Origin: Candidatus Methanofastidiosia archaeon
GTDB lineage: Archaea; Methanobacteriota_B; Thermococci; Methanofastidiosales; NM3
Assembly (NCBI GenBank): GCA_020854925.1
Contig: JAHKLV010000131.1
Location: forward strand, 1-8,280
Direction: 5' to 3'
Length of the DNA stretch: 8,280 bases
How positions within the stretch are numbered: position 1 is the first letter of the stretch; each line of letters starts with the position of its first letter. The notes beneath the pieces are model-generated. The model was not told the origin of the DNA. It was given only the letters and a program-made list of their open reading frames with translations, and made no database searches. Positions 5,120 to 8,280 of this stretch are shown piece after piece. The position numbers and the translations under genes were made by a program.

Positions 5120-6064
5120 CTAGAGGGGGCGCAGGAAGTCCACGTCGCCGGCGAGTATCTCTTCCACGATTCCCTCCACCTGTAGGAGGAGCGAGCCGGT
5201 GTCGCTGATGTCCTGGACGTAACCCACCCGTTCCTTGCCAAAGACGGAGACGCGGACAAACTTGCCGATGGTGTTTGATATCGAACGGGAAAAGGAGATG
5301 ATGTCCTCGAATTTCCGCTGCTCGAAGAGCGTATACTCTTCCTCAAAGGAGGTGAGGATGGTGGCCAAGAGCTCGTTGCGGTCCACCAGGTGCCCCACGA
5401 TACGCCGGATCGATTCGGCGGGCATGCCCTCTGGTGGATCATTGTTGACATTGATGCCAATGCCGACCACGATGTAGTGGATAAGGTCGATATCAGACGA
5501 CACCAAGAACGCGACACCGCACAGCTTGTTCCCTCGGTAGAAGATATCATTGGGCCACTTCATCGACACCGTGATGCCGTAGAGGCTCTTGAGCGCCTTG
5601 GCTATGGCGTTGGAGGCTACGAAGTTAAGTATCGGGGCATCGGAAGGAGGACAGCGCGGCCTGAGGACAAACGAGAACCAGAGACCCCCTTTCGGGGACG
5701 ACCATACCCTGCCGAGCCTCCCGCGGCCGGCATCCTGCATTTCCGAGACCACGAGCGTCCGCTCGGGCGCGCCGTCAAGGGCGAAGGTCCGAGCATAGAG
5801 GTTCGTCGAGTCGACGGTCTCATAGTGGTAGATGGTGCGAAAGAGGGTCTTTTGGGAGATGTATTCGGGAATAATGACATCGGGGACCGAGACAAGGCGG
5901 TAGCCCTTGTTGGTCTTGGATACGATGTCAAATCCTCCCTCTTTGAGCAGAGCTATCTTTTTCGATACGGCCATGCGGGAAATACCAAGCTTTTTGGCTA
6001 TGTATTCACCCGAAACATAGTCGTCCTGATTTTCCATGAGAAAAGTCAGCACGTCGGCAGCCAT
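5120..6064 (-). CDS. birA: Biotin-protein ligase with N-terminal HTH (BirA)
   Basis: This 314-residue protein has the full three-domain BirA layout. A winged-helix DNA-binding domain spans residues 4-57, the ligase domain about 73-260 and the C-terminal SH3-like barrel about 265-314. The catalytic signatures are GRGRLGRVW (113-121), KWPND (169-173), KLCGVAF with Lys180, and VGIGINVN (200-207). It forms biotinyl-5'-AMP and transfers biotin to a lysine on a carboxylase or carboxyltransferase subunit. The HTH domain suggests it also represses biotin genes, but none are in the window. The reading frame opens with a GTG at 6067, followed directly by ATG 6064. I prefer the ATG because a T-rich TATA-like box lies about 27 bp upstream and no SD is seen, pointing to a leaderless mRNA. 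The Trm-G10 gene follows in the same operon. Confidence 0.92.
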   Translation of the reverse strand: MAADVLTFLMENQDDYVSGEYIAKKLGISRMAVSKKIALLKEGGFDIVSKTNKGYRLVSVPDVIIPEYISQKTLFRTIYHYETVDSTNLYARTFALDGAPERTLVVSEMQDAGRGRLGRVWSSPKGGLWFSFVLRPRCPPSDAPILNFVASNAIAKALKSLYGITVSMKWPNDIFYRGNKLCGVAFLVSSDIDLIHYIVVGIGINVNNDPPEGMPAESIRRIVGHLVDRNELLATILTSFEEEYTLFEQRKFEDIISFSRSISNTIGKFVRVSVFGKERVGYVQDISDTGSLLLQVEGIVEEILAGDVDFLRPL

Positions 6065-6085
6065 CACGATAAAGAAAAAGAAATG

Positions 6086-6097
6086 AAAATAAAAAGA
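6086..6097 (-). promoter_or_regulatory. TATA-like box of birA, also T-rich end signal of the RraA-like gene
   Basis: The gap between the RraA-like stop (6101) and birA is very T-rich on the minus strand. CTTTTTATTTTC is centred about 27 bp before ATG 6064. The same tract (6066-6098) could end the upstream transcript. Confidence 0.4.
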
Positions 6098-6100
6098 TTC

Positions 6101-6784
6101 CTACTTGAGCCCCAGCTCGCCAAAGAGGTCCGACACGATGGCGACATCCTTTTTCTGCTTCCTATCGACGATATCCTGCAGGCCAAGAAGATTGTAAAGG
6201 GACCTGCCCGCATCGATTTCCGCCATGACGGACCGCTCAAGCATTTTCGTGTCCTTAGCCTTCTCCACCACATGGGCTACGTGTTCCTGAGGAATGGAGA
6301 CGACACCGTCATCATCGCCGATAAGGTAGTCGCCGGGGCGCACGCAGGCGCCGCCGCAGGTGACGTTCTTATCCAGCTCTCCGAGCGCGCGTATGGTGCC
6401 GTCGCGCGGCGAAGCGGTTATGGCGAAAACAGGGATATTGAGCTCCCGTATGCGGGTGACATCACGCACGGCGCCGTCGATGATGATGCCGGTCAGCCCC
6501 TTTGCCTGCGCTTGGTAGGTCATGAGGCTTCCCCATATGGCCGATTCGGTATAGCTGCCGCCGTCGATGACAAGCACCATGCCCGGTGGGCAGGACTCAA
6601 GCGCGGCATAGCAGGTCAGCATGTCCCCCGGCGGCGTCGAGGCGGTGTAGGCCCTTCCCGACAGGTGCATGCCCTTTTTTACCGGCTTGATGGTAGAATG
6701 CATCGTACCCCTGCCACCGAGGATATCGGCAACGGATGCAGTATCCAGTGTGGCAAGTTCTTCTAGCACTGTTCCTATATTCAT
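6101..6784 (-). CDS. RraA-like / HMG-CHA aldolase superfamily protein
   Basis: This 227-residue protein matches the fold family often annotated as RraA-like or demethylmenaquinone methyltransferase-like. Visible marks are DGGSYTESAIWG (residues 74-85), the signature IIDGAVRD (101-108) with Arg107-Asp108, and GDDDGVVSIP (156-165). Members include RNase E regulator RraA and class II pyruvate aldolases such as HMG/CHA aldolase, which bind a metal through Asp in a D-x20-R-D motif. Here the first acidic position of that motif (86) is Ser, so aldolase activity is uncertain. Length and motifs argue against a true methyltransferase. ATG 6784 has a good SD, GGGGGTGGA, 2 nt before it, and a TATA box at about 6815-6826. 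It is probably a cytoplasmic enzyme of small-molecule metabolism. The substrate is unknown. Confidence 0.8.
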   Translation of the reverse strand: MNIGTVLEELATLDTASVADILGGRGTMHSTIKPVKKGMHLSGRAYTASTPPGDMLTCYAALESCPPGMVLVIDGGSYTESAIWGSLMTYQAQAKGLTGIIIDGAVRDVTRIRELNIPVFAITASPRDGTIRALGELDKNVTCGGACVRPGDYLIGDDDGVVSIPQEHVAHVVEKAKDTKMLERSVMAEIDAGRSLYNLLGLQDIVDRKQKKDVAIVSDLFGELGLK

Positions 6785-6795
6785 AATCCACCCCC

Positions 6796-6826
6796 ACGAC
6801 TCCTAGGTCGTCAAGGTATATTAAGG
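6796..6826 (-). promoter_or_regulatory. Promoter of the RraA-like gene with a small inverted repeat
   Basis: A TATA-like TTAATATACC lies at about 6815-6824 on the minus strand, giving a predicted start near 6795 and a short leader that holds the SD. Between TATA and start, ACGAC (6796-6800) and GTCGT (6807-6811) form a 5-bp inverted repeat, a possible operator at the transcription start. Confidence 0.5.
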
Positions 6827-6843
6827 AATTGCTTGAAAAGACG

Positions 6844-6920
<77 letters not shown>

Positions 6921-6924
6921 ACGA

Positions 6925-7740
6925 TTACTGCGAAAGAGTCTCCCGGAACGTCTGGAGGAAGTCTTCAACCTTTTTCAGACTGCGGGCAAATATAAAGTTA
7001 TTGGATACGAATACCTCGTCCGAAACCCGTGACGCAGCAAACGATACCTCTTCGGGATCGGGCATCTCATCGTCATAGAGGGACGACCAGACGTCATCGA
7101 GTTCGAATCGCTCGTAGGCATCGATGAGAAGCTCGTTCACCTTTCGCTCAAGGTCCCCCACACGCGCCTCATACGTGGCGTTTTCAATCTGGAGGCGATT
7201 GATCTCAAAGAGGAGCTCGTCGGTCTCATGTTCGTCGGAAGCCTCGCTCTCATCGTCGCCATGCCTGCAGCAGGGACAGGGTTCCTCCTCCTCGCAGGAG
7301 CATGCCTCCTCAAGCTCAGGGTAGGGCTCGTCCGTTTCGTAGGCGGGTGTGGCGTAGAGGCGCAGCGCCGAAAGGCCAGCGCGTACGATAGCCTTTTCCA
7401 ACGCTTCCCGTACCACGTGGGTATCGGTATACTCGATGTTCTGGCCACGGGGAATCCGCACCTGTTCCACTGTTCCACAGAGGCCTTCAAGGACTTCGCG
7501 CATGCGGACAGATAGCTGGTCCCCCGCTTCGTCGTGGTCTGTGGCAAGAAGGACGATGTCGGCTCCGAAGGCGGCGTTCTTCGCTATTTCAGGCGTGGTG
7601 GTCGGTATGAGAGCTGTCACGGTCGCGCCGTAGTCGCTTCCAAGCGACGTGCCGCGAAGGGCCTCGGACACCCTGATGGCGTCGGCGAGACCTTCGACGA
7701 CGATGCGCACATCGGTAACAGCGTCAGTTCTTCCACTCAT
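6925..7740 (-). CDS. Toprim-domain protein with Cys cluster and coiled coil, function unknown
   Basis: This 271-residue protein has a Toprim domain (residues 10-125) with the conserved Glu16 in VVEG and the D-x-D pair Asp68/Asp70 in LATDHDEAGD. These residues bind magnesium in primases, topoisomerases and RNase M5-like enzymes. An acidic region with a Cys cluster follows (Cys147, Cys149, Cys155, Cys157, Cys158) and may bind a metal. A helix with heptad-like leucines (about 173-210), probably a coiled coil, and an acidic C-terminal segment complete it. There is no separate primase or topoisomerase catalytic domain. It is the third gene of the Sm-L37e operon, and its ATG lies inside the L37e gene (17-nt overlap, different frame). 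A GGATGA SD precedes it. The context suggests RNA processing or nucleic-acid binding, which is an inference. Confidence 0.82.
   Translation of the reverse strand: MSGRTDAVTDVRIVVEGLADAIRVSEALRGTSLGSDYGATVTALIPTTTPEIAKNAAFGADIVLLATDHDEAGDQLSVRMREVLEGLCGTVEQVRIPRGQNIEYTDTHVVREALEKAIVRAGLSALRLYATPAYETDEPYPELEEACSCEEEEPCPCCRHGDDESEASDEHETDELLFEINRLQIENATYEARVGDLERKVNELLIDAYERFELDDVWSSLYDDEMPDPEEVSFAASRVSDEVFVSNNFIFARSLKKVEDFLQTFRETLSQ
6987..6996 (-). promoter_or_regulatory. Possible tRNA-Ala promoter inside the Toprim gene
   Basis: ACTTTATATT on the minus strand is the only good TATA-like element near the tRNA. It would start transcription near 6967, leaving a 5' leader of about 47 nt. Read-through from the Sm operon is the alternative. 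Confidence 0.35.
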
Positions 7741-7882
7741 ACGTTCTCATCCTGCTGCTGGCCCCAAAGCCGCATGAGCTGCATCGGTGCTGGCGGATGT
7801 GGTACGAATGGTTCCCGCAGCGCCTGCACCTGATGTGCACCTTGTTGTTTCTCCGGCCGAATGCTGGTGTGCCTTTACCCAT
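7724..7882 (-). CDS. rpl37e: 50S ribosomal protein L37e (eL37)
   Basis: A short reading frame of 52 codons translates to a protein starting MGKGTPAFGRRNNKVHIRCRR-like and ending RMRTYEWKN, the recognisable eL37 sequence. A zinc-finger pattern Cys19-x2-Cys22 ... Cys34-x2-Cys37 would bind zinc in the large ribosomal subunit, and the protein is rich in Arg, Lys and His for rRNA contact. ATG 7882 follows the Sm-like stop codon after 5 nt. A strong SD, GAGGTGAG, overlaps that stop and fixes the start. The gene end overlaps the Toprim start by 17 nt. Sm-like plus L37e is a classic archaeal pair, so these genes are cotranscribed. The gene is shorter than many ORF cut-offs and could be missed. Confidence 0.96.
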   Translation of the reverse strand: MGKGTPAFGRRNNKVHIRCRRCGNHSYHIRQHRCSSCGFGASSRMRTYEWKN

Positions 7883-7887
7883 CTTCC

Positions 7888-8115
7888 TCACCTCAGGTCA
7901 GGGGATATGAGAACGACGTTGTCGCCGCGCACTACCGCATAACCAAGTTTCCTGATAAGCTGCCCGTCTCTGAGCTCTTCTGCATTTTCTAGAACGAGAT
8001 TCATGTGAATGTCGTACCCCTTCAGGGTGCCGCGGAACTCCCGCCCGCCCTTGAGTTCGACAAGAACGTTCTTCTCTACGGATTTGTGGATGATATCCAA
8101 GGGTCTTTCAGCCAT
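7888..8115 (-). CDS. lsm: Archaeal Sm-like protein (Lsm/SmAP)
   Basis: This 75-residue protein carries both Sm motifs. Sm1 includes NVLVELKGGREFRGTLKGYD with the D-x-H-M-N-L-V-L core, and Sm2 includes LGYAVVRGDNVVLI. Such proteins form a homoheptameric ring that binds U-rich RNA and takes part in RNA metabolism. Length is typical for archaeal SmAP1. A GTG two codons upstream (8121) opens the frame, but ATG 8115 is chosen because an SD, GAGGTG, lies 5 nt before it. It heads the operon Sm, L37e, Toprim and probably tRNA-Ala. A TATA box at 8154-8164 would give a leader of about 20 nt containing the SD. Confidence 0.96.
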   Translation of the reverse strand: MAERPLDIIHKSVEKNVLVELKGGREFRGTLKGYDIHMNLVLENAEELRDGQLIRKLGYAVVRGDNVVLISPDLR

Positions 8116-8153
8116 ATACACACCTCAAGTGACTTTACTCAATAAATTACAGG

Positions 8154-8164
8154 CATATTTAAAT
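8154..8164 (-). promoter_or_regulatory. TATA box of the Sm-L37e-Toprim operon
   Basis: CATATTTAAAT is centred about 25 bp before a predicted start near 8135, giving a leader of about 20 nt with the SD of the Sm gene. A second AT-rich box at 8141-8149 is possible but would leave the SD outside the transcript. Confidence 0.6.
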
Positions 8165-8205
8165 GTATCTGCCCCACCCTTTTCCGATTGGGAAGGGAAA
8201 TACAG

Positions 8206-8277
8206 CATACGTGCACAACCTCCAGCGTTTATAAACCTTTCGGGGCGGGTCACAAGGGCCTGCCTCGTGCACGTATG
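8206..8277. repeat. Perfect 11-bp inverted repeat flanking a promoter
   Basis: CATACGTGCAC at 8206-8216 is repeated in inverted orientation as GTGCACGTATG at 8267-8277, with 50 bp between. Each arm contains the palindrome GTGCAC. Arm centres are about 61 bp apart, close to six DNA turns. Confidence 0.75.
8227..8236 (+). promoter_or_regulatory. Palindromic TATA box of a gene beyond the window
   Basis: GTTTATAAAC is a perfect palindrome and a good archaeal TATA element. On the plus strand, transcription would start near 8256. An ATG at 8275-8277 falls in the right arm of the inverted repeat, but no SD precedes it and the frame leaves the window after one more codon. The target gene cannot be named. 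Confidence 0.5.
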
Positions 8278-8280
8278 AAC

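Noticed and set aside
5390..6766. A 458-codon open frame on the plus strand opposite birA and the RraA-like gene
   Set aside because: It runs across two well-supported minus-strand genes and their non-coding gap, has an Arg/Gly/His-rich composition typical of antisense frames in GC-rich third-position genes, and shows no domain. No promoter or SD supports it.
8176..8199. CCCTTTTC / GGGAAGGG hairpin between the divergent promoters
   Set aside because: The stem needs two G-U pairs, is not followed by a T run and lies outside both predicted transcripts, so I see no function.

Overview
This window is archaeal and most likely comes from a euryarchaeal methanogen of the class Methanomicrobia. I can see eL37 (L37e) next to an archaeal Sm-like protein, a Trm-G10-type tRNA methyltransferase, TATA/BRE promoters 25-30 bp upstream of starts, several apparently leaderless mRNAs and an HdrD-like Fe-S protein. 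The lineage below Euryarchaeota is inference. Nearly all protein genes lie on the minus strand; two tRNA-Arg genes lie on the plus strand.

Left part (1-1600): the tail of a possible plus-strand gene abuts the 3' end of a radical SAM protein gene. That gene diverges from tRNA-Arg(GCG), and both appear to share one nearly palindromic TATA/BRE promoter. A second tRNA-Arg (CCG), identical except for the first anticodon base, follows 229 bp later behind a region of hairpins and direct repeats. The 311-bp non-coding stretch 1544-1854 holds three inverted repeats, a strong minus-strand terminator and possibly a small RNA.

Middle part (1855-6784): an orphan HdrD/GlpC-type Fe-S oxidoreductase, a secreted lipoprotein with a calcium-binding thrombospondin-type segment and a Thr/Pro-rich spacer, a tRNA guanine-10 methyltransferase coupled to a biotin-protein ligase (BirA), and an RraA-like protein. 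The HdrD-like, lipoprotein and birA genes have TATA-like boxes about 25-27 bp before the start codon, which implies leaderless transcripts. The second gene of the birA pair has a Shine-Dalgarno (SD) site instead.

Right part (6844-8280): a tight RNA/translation operon, read leftward: Sm-like protein, ribosomal protein L37e (too short for many gene finders), a Toprim-domain protein of unknown role with a Cys cluster and coiled coil, then tRNA-Ala(GGC) 4 nt after its stop. A divergent plus-strand promoter at the right edge lies between the arms of a perfect 11-bp inverted repeat.

I see no CRISPR array, transposon, prophage or defence island. The window is mostly core chromosome. The points of interest are regulatory DNA, possible small RNA, and the poorly characterised radical SAM, Toprim and orphan HdrD-like proteins.
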